Positions 26,840 to 36,131 of a stretch of 64,000 bases of DNA are shown piece after piece (the first letter of the stretch is position 1; the number at the start of each line of letters is the position of its first letter). The notes below the pieces were generated by a model. It did no database searches. It was given only the letters and a program-made list of their open reading frames with translations, and was not told the DNA's origin. The translations under genes and the position numbers were made by a program. The stretch is from Gemmatimonadota bacterium (lineage in GTDB: Bacteria; Gemmatimonadota; Gemmatimonadetes; Gemmatimonadales; Gemmatimonadaceae). The stretch lies in contig CANHTA010000001.1 of NCBI GenBank assembly GCA_947463135.1, positions 133,842-197,841 of the forward strand. Direction: 5' to 3'.

Positions 26840-28435
26840 ATGAGCGAGCGACTCTCCCCCTCCGGCATTCCCATTCCCGGCGTGGTCCGTCCGGACGACG
26901 TCCAGCTGTCCTACGCGCGTGATCTGGCCGACCCCGGTCACTTTCCGTTCACGCGCGGGGTGCAGCCCACCATGTACCGCGGTCGTCTCTGGACGATGCG
27001 CCAGTACGCGGGCTTTGGCACCGCGCGATCTACCAACGAGCGCTTCCGCATGTTGCTCGAGGCCGGGCAGACCGGCCTCTCCGTTGCGTTCGATCTGCCC
27101 ACGCAAATGGGCATCGATTCCGATGCGCCGCGTGCACAAGGGGAAGTGGGCCGCGTGGGCGTCGCCATCGACACCGTCGATGACATGCACGTCCTGCTCG
27201 ACGGTATCCCGCTCGATAAAGTCTCGTCGTCCATGACCATCAACGCCACCGCGTCGACGCTGCTGGCGATGTACATCGTGGTGGCTGAAGAGCGGGGGAT
27301 TCCACGCGCGTCGCTGTCCGGCACGGTACAGAACGACATTCTGAAGGAGTATATCGCGCGCGGCACCTACATCTATCCGCCTGATCCGTCACTGGCGCTC
27401 ACGGCTGACATGTTTCGGTTCTGCGCCACGGACGTGCCACAGTGGAATCCGATTTCCATTTCGGGATACCACATCCGCGAGGCGGGCGCCACGGCGGTGC
27501 AGGAAGTCGCGTTTACCTTTGCTGATGCCATCGCGTATGTGCAGCAGGCCGTGGACACGGGCCTTGCCGTTGACGCCTTTGCGCCGCGCCTCTCCTTTTT
27601 CTTTGCGGCGCACAGCGATTTGTTTGAAGAAGTCGCCAAGTTCCGCGCGGCACGTCGGTTGTGGGCGCGCCTCATGCGCGACCGTTTCGGTGCGGCCGAC
27701 GCCAGTTGCAAGCTGCGCTTTCATACGCAAACCGGCGGCGTCACCCTGACGGCGCAGCAGCCACTCAACAACGTGGTGCGCGTCACAGTACAAGCGCTTG
27801 CCGCCACGCTTGGCGGCACGCAGTCGTTGCACACCAACGGCTACGACGAAGCGCTGGCGCTCCCCACCGCCGAAGCCGCCACGCTCGCGCTGCGCACGCA
27901 GCAAATCGTGGGCTACGAATCCGGTGTGGCGCAAACCGCGGATCCTCTGGCGGGGAGTTGGTACGTCGAGCAGCTCACCGACGCCATTGAAACGCGAGCG
28001 CTGGCGTTACTCGAGAAAGTGGACGCCCTCGGCGGGGCGGCCGCTGCCATTCGGGCCGGATTCTTTCAGGAAGAGATCGCACGCAGTGCGTACGAGTATC
28101 AGCTGCGCGTGGAAGCGGGCGAAACGGTAGTCGTGGGGGTGAACCGGTTTGGCGACGGGCAGGATCCGCCGGTGATCCCCGCGCCGGACTTCAGTGCGCT
28201 CGAGACCGGACAGGTGGCGCAGCTGAAGATGGTGAAAGCCAAACGCGATCCTCAGGCGCTGCACGCGGCACTGCAAGCCATCGCCGACATCGCGCCAGAG
28301 TATCTGCCGGCGCACGTGGGGGCACGTACGCCGCTTATGCCCCGGATCATTGACGCCGTTCGGTTGCGTGCCTCGGTTGGTGAAATTGCCGATACGCTCG
28401 AACGGGTGTGGGGGCGGTACCAGCCCACGGTCTAG
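26840..28435 (+). CDS. Methylmalonyl-CoA mutase, large (alpha) subunit
   Basis: A 531-residue TIM-barrel subunit of an adenosylcobalamin-dependent acyl-CoA mutase, isomerising methylmalonyl-CoA and succinyl-CoA. Family motifs include [47 protein letters not shown] and [18 protein letters not shown]. The Tyr in TMYRG and the Arg in ARGTYIYPP match methylmalonyl-CoA mutase rather than isobutyryl-CoA mutase, which has Phe and Gln there. The protein ends at the barrel: the B12-binding domain is missing, so a separate small subunit must be encoded elsewhere. A G-run before the ATG may serve as ribosome-binding site. Confidence 0.9.
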   Translation: MSERLSPSGIPIPGVVRPDDVQLSYARDLADPGHFPFTRGVQPTMYRGRLWTMRQYAGFGTARSTNERFRMLLEAGQTGLSVAFDLPTQMGIDSDAPRAQGEVGRVGVAIDTVDDMHVLLDGIPLDKVSSSMTINATASTLLAMYIVVAEERGIPRASLSGTVQNDILKEYIARGTYIYPPDPSLALTADMFRFCATDVPQWNPISISGYHIREAGATAVQEVAFTFADAIAYVQQAVDTGLAVDAFAPRLSFFFAAHSDLFEEVAKFRAARRLWARLMRDRFGAADASCKLRFHTQTGGVTLTAQQPLNNVVRVTVQALAATLGGTQSLHTNGYDEALALPTAEAATLALRTQQIVGYESGVAQTADPLAGSWYVEQLTDAIETRALALLEKVDALGGAAAAIRAGFFQEEIARSAYEYQLRVEAGETVVVGVNRFGDGQDPPVIPAPDFSALETGQVAQLKMVKAKRDPQALHAALQAIADIAPEYLPAHVGARTPLMPRIIDAVRLRASVGEIADTLERVWGRYQPTV

Positions 28436-28461
28436 CGGTCCGCCCCGTCGCCGCGGGCCCG

Positions 28462-30519
28462 TTACGGCGTAATGGCTTTCGCTTTCGGTTCGAGCTTCGC
28501 CGACCACAGCCCCGAGTTGAAATCGGTAAACAGAACCTGTCCCTTCCACGGCATCGCGTTCATCACAAAGGGCGCGTTCGCCGTGAAGGCGGTCGGATCG
28601 TAGGGCTTGAACACCGCGATTTCGCGCTTCTGATCCGCGAGGTTGCCCATGAGTTCACCGCTCACATCGACGACACGCACACCGCCGTCGTAATACGCCT
28701 GGTACAGCACGTCGTCTTCGACGATGATGTCATGTGCGCCGTAGTCTTCCAGGTGATAGCGGCCCACTTTGCGCGGATGCATCGGGTCGGTGGCATCCAC
28801 GATGTGCACGTATCCGCCGGATGTCTGCGCGATACCACCGGATTTGCCGAGGGTGGCGCCGTAGTTCGTTCCTTCCCACACGCGGCCGGCGCGATTCATC
28901 TCTTCGTCGCCAAGAAACAGGTACGTGCGGCCCGTGGATTTCTGGAAGTACGGATAAATCTCGTGACCGGAGTTGATCGGGAACACGTTGATGAGCTTGG
29001 GTTTTTCGATCGTCCCACCGTACTTCCCGTTGCCCACGTCCACCATCACTGCCCCCACACCACCCTGTGCGGAATAGGCGATCCCGTCGCGCACCCACAA
29101 GTCGTGAATGCGGGCATTGGGATGCTGATACTCACTCACGTACTTCGGCTTGTAGATGTCCTTCACGTCAATGATGACGTACTTCTGCCCACCGGAAATG
29201 GCGAACAGGTAGTCGTTGGTGGCGAACATATTGTGCACGCCACCGGTGAGCTCCTGATCGAACGTCGCCGCAATTTTCGGATGCGCCGGTACCGCCAGAT
29301 CCAGAATCACCACGCCATTCACGCGATTCGAGGCCCCTTCGCGCGCCAGAACACCGTACCGGCCATCAGGTGAGACCGTCACGTCGTTAATCGTGCGGGC
29401 ATCGATCTTGATGGAATCCGTTTTTACGATGTTGCTCATGTCGGTGATGTCGAACACCATGCCGTAGCCATCGCCGCCCCACGTGCCAACCAAGACGTAG
29501 TCTCGGCCATCCTTGCCGGTCCACGGCCATAAGTCCGACGTGGCGCTGCCGGCGATGGCACCGCGTCCCGTCACGGTAATGCGGCGCACCACATCACGAG
29601 GCTTTGCTTCGATGACTTTGCGCGCCGTCACATTCCCCGACTGCGCGAGCAGCGTGAAACGGCCAGGATAGTTGGCCGTGAATCGCCCCCAGTCCACAAT
29701 GCCGGGGCCACCAGGCGCTACCGTGGTGTCATCGGGGGTGTACGTGTAGCTCCAGGTAATCACGGCGTCCTTCACCGTTGCTCCCGTGGCCGTCTTTGCG
29801 GTCGCATCGAGACGCACGACCTGACCGGTGAGGATGACGTCGTCGGCGATGTTCATGGCAATCGACGTCACTGGATTGGCCACGATCGTGTACGACCGTT
29901 TGGCGATCACACCTTCGGCGTCGGCGCTGATCACTACCGCGCCCGCTTTGTGGGCGGTGACCGTACCAAAGCGATCCACCGAGGCGATCGCCGGCGCGCT
30001 GCTGCGCCACGTGGGAATCACCCCGGGGCGCGGAGTCCCGTCGGCGTGCGTGGCCTCCACTCGGTGGCCAAGGGAGATCCCGGTGTAGAGACGCCCCGAG
30101 TCGGCCCTGATGGTGAGCGACGTGAGGGCGGGCCACGTCACCAGCACCGGGATGTCGAGCGTAATCGGTCCGTTGGCACCGGCCGTAGTCGCGGTGGCGG
30201 TGTACGACCCTGCACGAAATGCGCGGACCTGGCCGTCCGCAAACGCCACGGCTTGGCGCGGTCCGCCCACGCGAATCACCGCGCTCACGATGGCCGTGCC
30301 AGCCGCATCGTAGGCGGTCACGGTAAACGGCTGCGACTCGCCCGCTCGGATCGTGATCTTGGCCGGTTCCGCGACCAACCTGGCGGCCACGCGCACAGCC
30401 GGGCTTGGCGCCACGCCCTGAGCCACGAGTCCATACGGTGCAGCAACCCCGCTTGCCAACACGGCGGCAAGGATCAGGGCGGTCGTCGTGACGAACTGCC
30501 GCGGGCGCGCTACGTTCAT
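28462..30519 (-). CDS. Secreted Ig-like / LVIVD-repeat propeller protein
   Basis: A 685-residue exported protein. A signal peptide (residues about 10-34) precedes roughly three Big2-like Ig domains (with AEPAKITIRAGESQPFTV, then WRSSAPAIASVDRFGTVTA) and a C-terminal beta-propeller of LVIVD-type blades, such as KYVIIDVKDIYKPKYVSEY, GYVHIVDATDPMHPRKVGRY and GGVRVVDVSG. The ATG at 30519 is used because GGAG lies eight bases upstream in the transcript; the frame is open another 58 codons. It is divergent from a second propeller gene with only 43 bases between them and convergent with the mutase gene. Role unknown, probably at the cell surface. Confidence 0.82.
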   Translation of the reverse strand: MNVARPRQFVTTTALILAAVLASGVAAPYGLVAQGVAPSPAVRVAARLVAEPAKITIRAGESQPFTVTAYDAAGTAIVSAVIRVGGPRQAVAFADGQVRAFRAGSYTATATTAGANGPITLDIPVLVTWPALTSLTIRADSGRLYTGISLGHRVEATHADGTPRPGVIPTWRSSAPAIASVDRFGTVTAHKAGAVVISADAEGVIAKRSYTIVANPVTSIAMNIADDVILTGQVVRLDATAKTATGATVKDAVITWSYTYTPDDTTVAPGGPGIVDWGRFTANYPGRFTLLAQSGNVTARKVIEAKPRDVVRRITVTGRGAIAGSATSDLWPWTGKDGRDYVLVGTWGGDGYGMVFDITDMSNIVKTDSIKIDARTINDVTVSPDGRYGVLAREGASNRVNGVVILDLAVPAHPKIAATFDQELTGGVHNMFATNDYLFAISGGQKYVIIDVKDIYKPKYVSEYQHPNARIHDLWVRDGIAYSAQGGVGAVMVDVGNGKYGGTIEKPKLINVFPINSGHEIYPYFQKSTGRTYLFLGDEEMNRAGRVWEGTNYGATLGKSGGIAQTSGGYVHIVDATDPMHPRKVGRYHLEDYGAHDIIVEDDVLYQAYYDGGVRVVDVSGELMGNLADQKREIAVFKPYDPTAFTANAPFVMNAMPWKGQVLFTDFNSGLWSAKLEPKAKAITP

Positions 30520-30562
30520 ACTGTCGTCTCCAGTGTGATGGTTCCTGCTGAGCCCCTCGATC

Positions 30563-31891
30563 ATGCCTCTCGTGCCAAGCCCTCGCAAGACGCGGCGTGC
30601 AATCGGCGCTGCCTGTGTACTCGCGGTGACCGCGCTGCCCATGCGACCCGTCTCACTGGCGGGGCAGGCTCGCACGCCGGTCGCCGTCACCACCGTGGCG
30701 CCGGCCCCCGTGGCTCCGCAGCGTGACTACTGGGTGTACGTAGGCGCCGAATCGGCCGACAAGATCTACCGGGTGCGATTCGGATCCGGCGGGGCCGTCG
30801 TTGAAAAGACGATTGGCGTTGGAGAGCTGGCCGCCGAAATGGAGGGGCCGCACGGTCTCGCGATCTCGGCCGATGGCAAATATCTGCACATGACCACGGG
30901 ACATGGATTTCCCGATGGCAAGTATTGGCGCTACGCACTTGGCCCCGATACGCTGGTCGGTCCCGGACTCTTACTGGGAAATTTCCCCGCCTCCATTGAT
31001 GTCACCCCTGACGGTCTGTACGCGCTGTCGGTGAACTTCAACTTGCACGGCGACATGATTCCCTCAACGGTGTCGGTGATTTACACGCCCACCCATACGG
31101 AAATCGCCCGCATTGTCACCTGCACCATGCCGCACGGGAGTCGCGTCTCACCCAACGGGTTGCACCAGTACTCCACCTGTATGATGGATGACCAGCTCGT
31201 GGAGCTGGACACCAAGGACTTCGTGGTGTCGCGACGCTTCTCGTTGGCTAAAGGCGCCGAGGGGCCAGTCGCTCTGGATGCGTCCACCACGATGGCTGCC
31301 ATGGACGGCATGGACCACGCCGCTGGTCATCACCCGCCGTCTACCGCTGGCACCGCCGGCGCTGCGCTATCGCCGCGTGCGGGCCCAACCATCGATCCGG
31401 CGCAGGTTGGGCGTGTGGGCATGGGGATGCAGAAGCATGACATGGCGCCCGCCTCCTGTTCCCCCACATGGGCCCAGCCATCCGTTAACGGCGCGGCCAT
31501 CTTCGTGGCCTGCAACAAAGCCGATGAGATTCTGGAAATCGACACCGCCACCTGGACGCTCACGCGCCGCCTGAAAACGGGACGTGGCGTTTACAACCTC
31601 GCGGTGACCGCAGATGGTCGGCTGTTGGTCGCCACGCTCAAGCAGGGGAACGCGATCGAAATCTTTGATCTCGCCACCGGCACCAGTCTCGCCCAGCTGC
31701 CAACATCTACACGGGTCGCCCACGGCGTCACCATCAGTGCCGATTCGCGCTACGCGTTTGTCAGCAGTGAGGGGCAGGGCGCGCAGCCGGGCAAGGTTGA
31801 CGTCATCGATCTCATGGCGAGAGCGAAGGTGGCCACCGTAGACGTGGGCCCGCAGGCCAGCGGCATCGCCTTCTGGAAAATGTCACCGTGA
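30563..31891 (+). CDS. Exported YVTN-like beta-propeller protein with Met/His-rich insert
   Basis: A 442-residue protein with an N-terminal signal segment (about residues 12-34). Blades of the YVTN/quinoprotein-like type are visible: GPHGLAISADGKYLHM, ASIDVTPDGLYALSV, MPHGSRVSPNGLHQYSTC, GVYNLAVTADGRLLVAT and VAHGVTISADSRYAFVSS. Residues 244-257 (MAAMDGMDHAAGHH) and 287-294 (MGMQKHDM) form a Met/His-rich loop, a composition often seen in copper-handling proteins. It is divergent from the LVIVD gene. Its stop lies nine bases before the next gene. A metal-related role is inference only. Confidence 0.8.
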   Translation: MPLVPSPRKTRRAIGAACVLAVTALPMRPVSLAGQARTPVAVTTVAPAPVAPQRDYWVYVGAESADKIYRVRFGSGGAVVEKTIGVGELAAEMEGPHGLAISADGKYLHMTTGHGFPDGKYWRYALGPDTLVGPGLLLGNFPASIDVTPDGLYALSVNFNLHGDMIPSTVSVIYTPTHTEIARIVTCTMPHGSRVSPNGLHQYSTCMMDDQLVELDTKDFVVSRRFSLAKGAEGPVALDASTTMAAMDGMDHAAGHHPPSTAGTAGAALSPRAGPTIDPAQVGRVGMGMQKHDMAPASCSPTWAQPSVNGAAIFVACNKADEILEIDTATWTLTRRLKTGRGVYNLAVTADGRLLVATLKQGNAIEIFDLATGTSLAQLPTSTRVAHGVTISADSRYAFVSSEGQGAQPGKVDVIDLMARAKVATVDVGPQASGIAFWKMSP

Positions 31892-31900
31892 TGGTCCGTC

Positions 31901-32677
31901 GTGGCTGATACCCCGCGACCGCTGTCCGAGGTGCGTGACATGATCGACGCGCTCGATCGTGACCTGTTGCGGCTCATGGCGAAGCGTATCGCGCTGGTGT
32001 CTGAAGTGGCCGCCGTGAAGCACCAGCACGGACTCGGCATTCGTGACGGAGCGCGTGAGCGCGACCTGTTGCGCGACCGACTCGCCTATGCGAACACCCT
32101 TGGTCTGCCCAGCGCGGAGATTGAGTCCATCTTCCGCGTCCTGATGCAATACAGCCGCGATCATCAGGCGGCGCTGCGCCACGATGTGCCGGTTGGGGTG
32201 GTCGAACAGATCTGGCTCAAGCGGGCCAGGCGTGCCCCAATGGATCCCGTGACCACCGCGCGCGTGCGCGCGCAGCGCGGCCTCGTGGGGAATGCGAATC
32301 AAGGTGGACGACGGCAGATCACGCTGCTGGAGGCGGAGCGGTGGGCCGAGCATCTCGTGGCGGTTGGCCGCGACGGTGATCCCACGCTGAGCCCGGCGCG
32401 GCGGCGTGCCAATGTGCTCGTGCGCGGAGTGTCCCTCGTGAATTCCCGCGGGCGGGTGCTCTGTATCGGTGCCGTGCGCATTCAGATTGCGGGAGAAACG
32501 AAGCCCTGCCATCAAATGGACGAGGTGTGCCCGGGGCTGCAGGCCGTGATGCGGCCGGCGTGGGGGGGAGGTGCCTTCGGCATCATTCTCGACGATGGTG
32601 ACATCGCTGTCGGGGATCCCATCCGCTGGGATGACTCGTCAGATGCACCGTCGCTCTTTGACCACGTCCCCGCATGA
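31901..32677 (+). CDS. Chorismate mutase - MOSC domain fusion protein
   Basis: A 258-residue protein with two domains. Residues 1-95 are an AroQ-type chorismate mutase; all key active-site residues of the Escherichia coli enzyme have counterparts: R12, R29, K40, D49, R52, E53, S85 and Q89. It would convert chorismate to prephenate. Residues about 99-245 form a MOSC domain: VEQIWLKRARRAPMDP, GLVGNANQGGRRQITLLEAE, RRANVLVRGV, the conserved cysteine C203 in ETKPCHQMD, and GDIAVGDPIRW. MOSC domains carry molybdenum-cofactor sulfuration or reduce N-hydroxylated compounds. The frame is continuous with no sign of a stop or shift between domains. GTG 31901 is the start. The combination is unusual and its logic is not clear. 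Confidence 0.85.
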   Translation: MADTPRPLSEVRDMIDALDRDLLRLMAKRIALVSEVAAVKHQHGLGIRDGARERDLLRDRLAYANTLGLPSAEIESIFRVLMQYSRDHQAALRHDVPVGVVEQIWLKRARRAPMDPVTTARVRAQRGLVGNANQGGRRQITLLEAERWAEHLVAVGRDGDPTLSPARRRANVLVRGVSLVNSRGRVLCIGAVRIQIAGETKPCHQMDEVCPGLQAVMRPAWGGGAFGIILDDGDIAVGDPIRWDDSSDAPSLFDHVPA

Positions 32678-32857
32678 ACCGGCCTCGTACTGCGCGTGCC
32701 GCAGGCTACCGCGGTACGACGCTGCGCGGCATCTGCTGCTGGTGAAAGACCAACAACGCCGGCAGTACCCTTGTTGCGAACGCCGTCGTCCCGGCCGATG
32801 GTTGGTGCTCTGCTCGGTGTTGCCCCGTTCCTGTCCATCTCACTTCAGGAGTCACGA

Positions 32858-33301
32858 ATGCCCCGTCACACCATGATCCGCTGGATGGCGCTGAGCGCTG
32901 CGATGGTTGGCCAGAGCGCGCTGCTCTTCGCACTCACTCGGCCCGCCACCGAGTACACCGCTACGCTCGTCGGCAAGGACGGCCGGAAGGTGCGTGGTAC
33001 GGCCACCGCTACTCCCACCAAAGACGGCACGGGTACCGAGGTGATGGTGACGCTCACCGATGAGACACCCGGTGCCACACGTCCCTGGCACATTCACGCG
33101 GGAAGCTGTGAGAAGGGCGGTGGGGTCGTCGGAGGCGGACGTGTGTACACCCCGATCGCCATCAACGACAAAGGGCAGGGCACCGGTAAGGCGACCCTCC
33201 CCGTGGCTCTTGCCGATACCGCGGCCTACTACGTGAACATCCACGACGCGGCGGCGGCGATGGGCATCATCGTGGCCTGTGGTGACCTGAAGAAGAAATA
33301 G
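32858..33301 (+). CDS. Exported Cu/Zn-superoxide-dismutase-like protein
   Basis: A 147-residue protein with a signal peptide or anchor (about residues 8-27). The mature part has RPWHIHAGSC (H78, H80, C84), YYVNIHD (H129) and IIVACGDL (C141), in the order of the Cu/Zn SOD or CHRD fold; C84 and C141 could form the disulfide of this fold. Fewer histidines are present than in an active Cu/Zn SOD, so catalysis is uncertain. ATG 32858 is chosen because AGGAG sits six bases upstream; the region 32678-32857 before it shows no other gene. A hairpin terminator follows. Confidence 0.72.
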   Translation: MPRHTMIRWMALSAAMVGQSALLFALTRPATEYTATLVGKDGRKVRGTATATPTKDGTGTEVMVTLTDETPGATRPWHIHAGSCEKGGGVVGGGRVYTPIAINDKGQGTGKATLPVALADTAAYYVNIHDAAAAMGIIVACGDLKKK

Positions 33302-33315
33302 GCAGCGCCCCGCAT

Positions 33316-33359
33316 AACCCGTCGCTCGTCCGCTAACCTGCGGGTCGCAGCGACGGGTT
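33316..33359. terminator. Hairpin between convergent SOD-like and M1 peptidase genes
   Basis: AACCCGTCGCT at 33316-33326 and AGCGACGGGTT at 33349-33359 pair perfectly over 11 bases, with a 22-base loop. Its position between convergent genes suits bidirectional termination. Confidence 0.65.
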
Positions 33360-33368
33360 GTTCGGTCG

Positions 33369-36017
33369 CTATGGCCGAACGCCCTGCCGGATTCGGACCG
33401 TGCGCTCCAGCTCGTCTCGGCTCTGCAAAATCTTTTGCCGCAAATCCACCGCAAGGTTGCGGTGCCGCGCGAGCCAGTCATCCAACAGCGCCAGCGATGC
33501 GGCGTCCCCTTGACCGCCAATCGTGGCCCCGAGCCAGCTCCCCAAAAAGAAGATCCGCCGGTTTTGCTGAATCCATGGCAACGTGTCCAGCGCCGGGACC
33601 AGATACCGCCGCGTCAGCTCGGCTTGGTCCCCGTCGTGGAAGCTGCGTAAGCTCGACGTGACCCACTCCTCATTCAGCGCGGCATCAGTGAACCAGCGTG
33701 AAAAGAGCGCCGCCTTGTGTGCCGAATCCGGGCGCGCGGCGTCAGCCACAAACGCCTGACGCTGCCCCTCACTGGTGGAATCGCGTCGTGATTCCGCCGC
33801 CAACCGCGAGGACGCCGTGGGGGCCGACCGCGCGACCAACCGCGTGACAATCGACCACCGCGTGGGCGCGCGCAGCGCCAGCCCCGCCACACTGTCGGCG
33901 TCCAGCCATCCGTCCAGTCGTTGCAGCGATGCGGGAGAGCGCGCCAACCCGATCACCGCATCAAGCTGCGCCTTGCGTTGTCCGTAGCTCCGTCCGCTGT
34001 CCGCCGCTCCGCGCAACAACAGCGGCTCCGCGCGGGCGGCCAGCTCTGCTCGGGCTGCAACGTCCGTGTAGCGCCCAATCACGGTGGTCAGGCGGCCCAC
34101 CAGCGTTCCCGTGATCTGTTCGTCTCGCTCCGCAGGAAGCTCCCGTAACACCATGTCGGCATACCGCATGGGCGAGAGGCGTGCCTCTCGCACCAGATCC
34201 CAGAGCGCGCCCCATACCATGGCCCGCAAGAAGTCGTCGCGGACACTGCCGATATGCTGCTCCAGCCACGTCACGCTGGCTGTGTCGGGGAGTACAAGGG
34301 CATAGCCGTGGTCACCGTCGTTGGCGAACACAAAATCGGGCACGGGCCGGTCGGTCGCCGCTGTTACCACCGTGGTGTCACCGCGAAGTTCTACCGGGAG
34401 GCGCACCGCCGGTTGGTTGGCGTAATACAACAGCACCTGCACTTTGAGCGGCCACGCCCCACGCCCCGAGAGCGCCGGCTGCGCCGCCCGCTGTACCAGC
34501 GCCAGCCGCTGCACACGGCCGTTGCGCACGGTGAGCCGCTGCTCCACCAACGGCATGCCAGGGCGTAGGATCCACGCCCGTCCCCACGCGGTCAGATCAC
34601 GATTGGCGGCGCGTCCAACACTGCCAAGCAGTTCCCGCCACGTGCCGTTGCCGTACGCATGCGTGCGCAGGAAGTGCTGCACACCGCGCTGAAAGGCGGT
34701 CGCCCCAACCAGATACTCCAACTGCTTGAGCACCCCGGGGGCTTTGTTGTACACGATCGGGCCATAGTTGCTCTTGGCCTGGTCCAGATTCCCCAGCTGT
34801 TGCCAAATCGGTGTCGTGCCAGCTGTGGCATCGGTGGCGTACGCCACCGGCTTATTGCGCAAGTAGAACGTCTTCCACGCGTTTGATGCGGGCTCGAGGT
34901 CGGCCTGCATGCGCGCCGCCATGTAGGTCGCGAAGCCCTCCTTCAGCCACAAATCATCAAACCACCGCATGGTCAGGTAGTCGCCAAACCATTGATGCGC
35001 GACCTCATGAAACGTGGTGGCTTGGCGACCGAGCAGCTGCGACATGGTGGGCCGCTCCCGGAAAATGAAGCTCTCTTCGTTGTAGAACACCGCGCCCGGA
35101 TGCTCCATGCCGCCAAACGGAAACGCCGGTGCCAACAGCGCATCGTACTTGTCGAAGGCGTATGGAATGCCAAACCAATCCCCCAGCCACCGCAACGCCC
35201 GTGCGTTCATCGCAATCAGCGTGTCGCTCTCGGCCTCGGCCAGCCGCGACTGCCGCATCCATAGCGACACCGGGACCGGCGCTGCCTTCGTGCTCGTTGC
35301 CACCGTGCGCGTGACGCTTGCCCACGGACCGGCCGCAAACGCGATGAGATACGTGCTGATACGCTGTGTCGTCGCGAACCGATGCGTGACCGTCGTGCTC
35401 GCGCTATCCGTGCGGAGGAGTGCGCCATTGGCCAGGGCGCGCCAGCCCATCGGAGTGGTGAGGGACAGCCGTACAGTGGCCTTGAGGTCGGGCTGGTCGA
35501 AGCACGGGAAGAGCAGATTGGCGTCTGACGGGACGAGGAGGGTATACAGGTACACGTTGCCGTCGGTCGCGTCGCGGTGGCGGATAATGCTCGCCCCGGC
35601 TTGAGCCACTGGGGTGGCAAACGCCACGTCGACCCGGTTTCGCCCCGGGCGAAGGCGTGCCGCCGGAACCACGAGGTGATGGCGATTCCAGGCGCTGGTG
35701 ACCTCGGGCCACGCCTCCCCGTTGATCTGTCCTTCGCTCACCCGCAGTCCACGAAAGTCCAGCACCACGTCCCCGGCCGTCCGCGTGGTAAACGACACCG
35801 TGACGCGACCCGTTGCCGTGTCACCGGCACTCACCTGCAGTGCCATGTCGTAGGCCACGTCGGTCAGCTGAGCGGCACGTTGGCGGGCCAAGGTGGCCGA
35901 CACCCCAGGCTCGGTGAGGGCCGACGGTTGTGCGCCAAGGGGGAGCAGCGCCGCGCAGGAGACTAGCGCGGCGGCGATGCCAGCGCGCGAACGGTAAGCC
36001 AGATGAGGTCGGGACAT
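33369..36017 (-). CDS. Secreted M1-family zinc aminopeptidase
   Basis: An 882-residue exported metallopeptidase with an N-terminal signal peptide (hydrophobic core about residues 11-28). The zinc site HEVAHQWFG with the downstream glutamate in WLKEGFATY is intact. The substrate motif reads GGMEH instead of the usual GGMEN. The N-terminal beta saddle (residues about 45-240) and an ERAP1_C-like helical tail complete the usual length. It would trim N-terminal residues from peptides in the periplasm or outside, complementing the M14 enzyme. It is divergent from the double-Rieske gene with about 114 bases between. Confidence 0.92.
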   Translation of the reverse strand: MSRPHLAYRSRAGIAAALVSCAALLPLGAQPSALTEPGVSATLARQRAAQLTDVAYDMALQVSAGDTATGRVTVSFTTRTAGDVVLDFRGLRVSEGQINGEAWPEVTSAWNRHHLVVPAARLRPGRNRVDVAFATPVAQAGASIIRHRDATDGNVYLYTLLVPSDANLLFPCFDQPDLKATVRLSLTTPMGWRALANGALLRTDSASTTVTHRFATTQRISTYLIAFAAGPWASVTRTVATSTKAAPVPVSLWMRQSRLAEAESDTLIAMNARALRWLGDWFGIPYAFDKYDALLAPAFPFGGMEHPGAVFYNEESFIFRERPTMSQLLGRQATTFHEVAHQWFGDYLTMRWFDDLWLKEGFATYMAARMQADLEPASNAWKTFYLRNKPVAYATDATAGTTPIWQQLGNLDQAKSNYGPIVYNKAPGVLKQLEYLVGATAFQRGVQHFLRTHAYGNGTWRELLGSVGRAANRDLTAWGRAWILRPGMPLVEQRLTVRNGRVQRLALVQRAAQPALSGRGAWPLKVQVLLYYANQPAVRLPVELRGDTTVVTAATDRPVPDFVFANDGDHGYALVLPDTASVTWLEQHIGSVRDDFLRAMVWGALWDLVREARLSPMRYADMVLRELPAERDEQITGTLVGRLTTVIGRYTDVAARAELAARAEPLLLRGAADSGRSYGQRKAQLDAVIGLARSPASLQRLDGWLDADSVAGLALRAPTRWSIVTRLVARSAPTASSRLAAESRRDSTSEGQRQAFVADAARPDSAHKAALFSRWFTDAALNEEWVTSSLRSFHDGDQAELTRRYLVPALDTLPWIQQNRRIFFLGSWLGATIGGQGDAASLALLDDWLARHRNLAVDLRQKILQSRDELERTVRIRQGVRP

Positions 36018-36131
36018 GTGCCCAAGCTGCCGGACGCGCCAACCGCTGTCCAGCGCCCCGCCCGTTCACACCGCGGAAACGGAGCCGCCGGTTGCTGGAG
36101 CCCCGAGGGCACCGAGGTTAACATCCAACAC

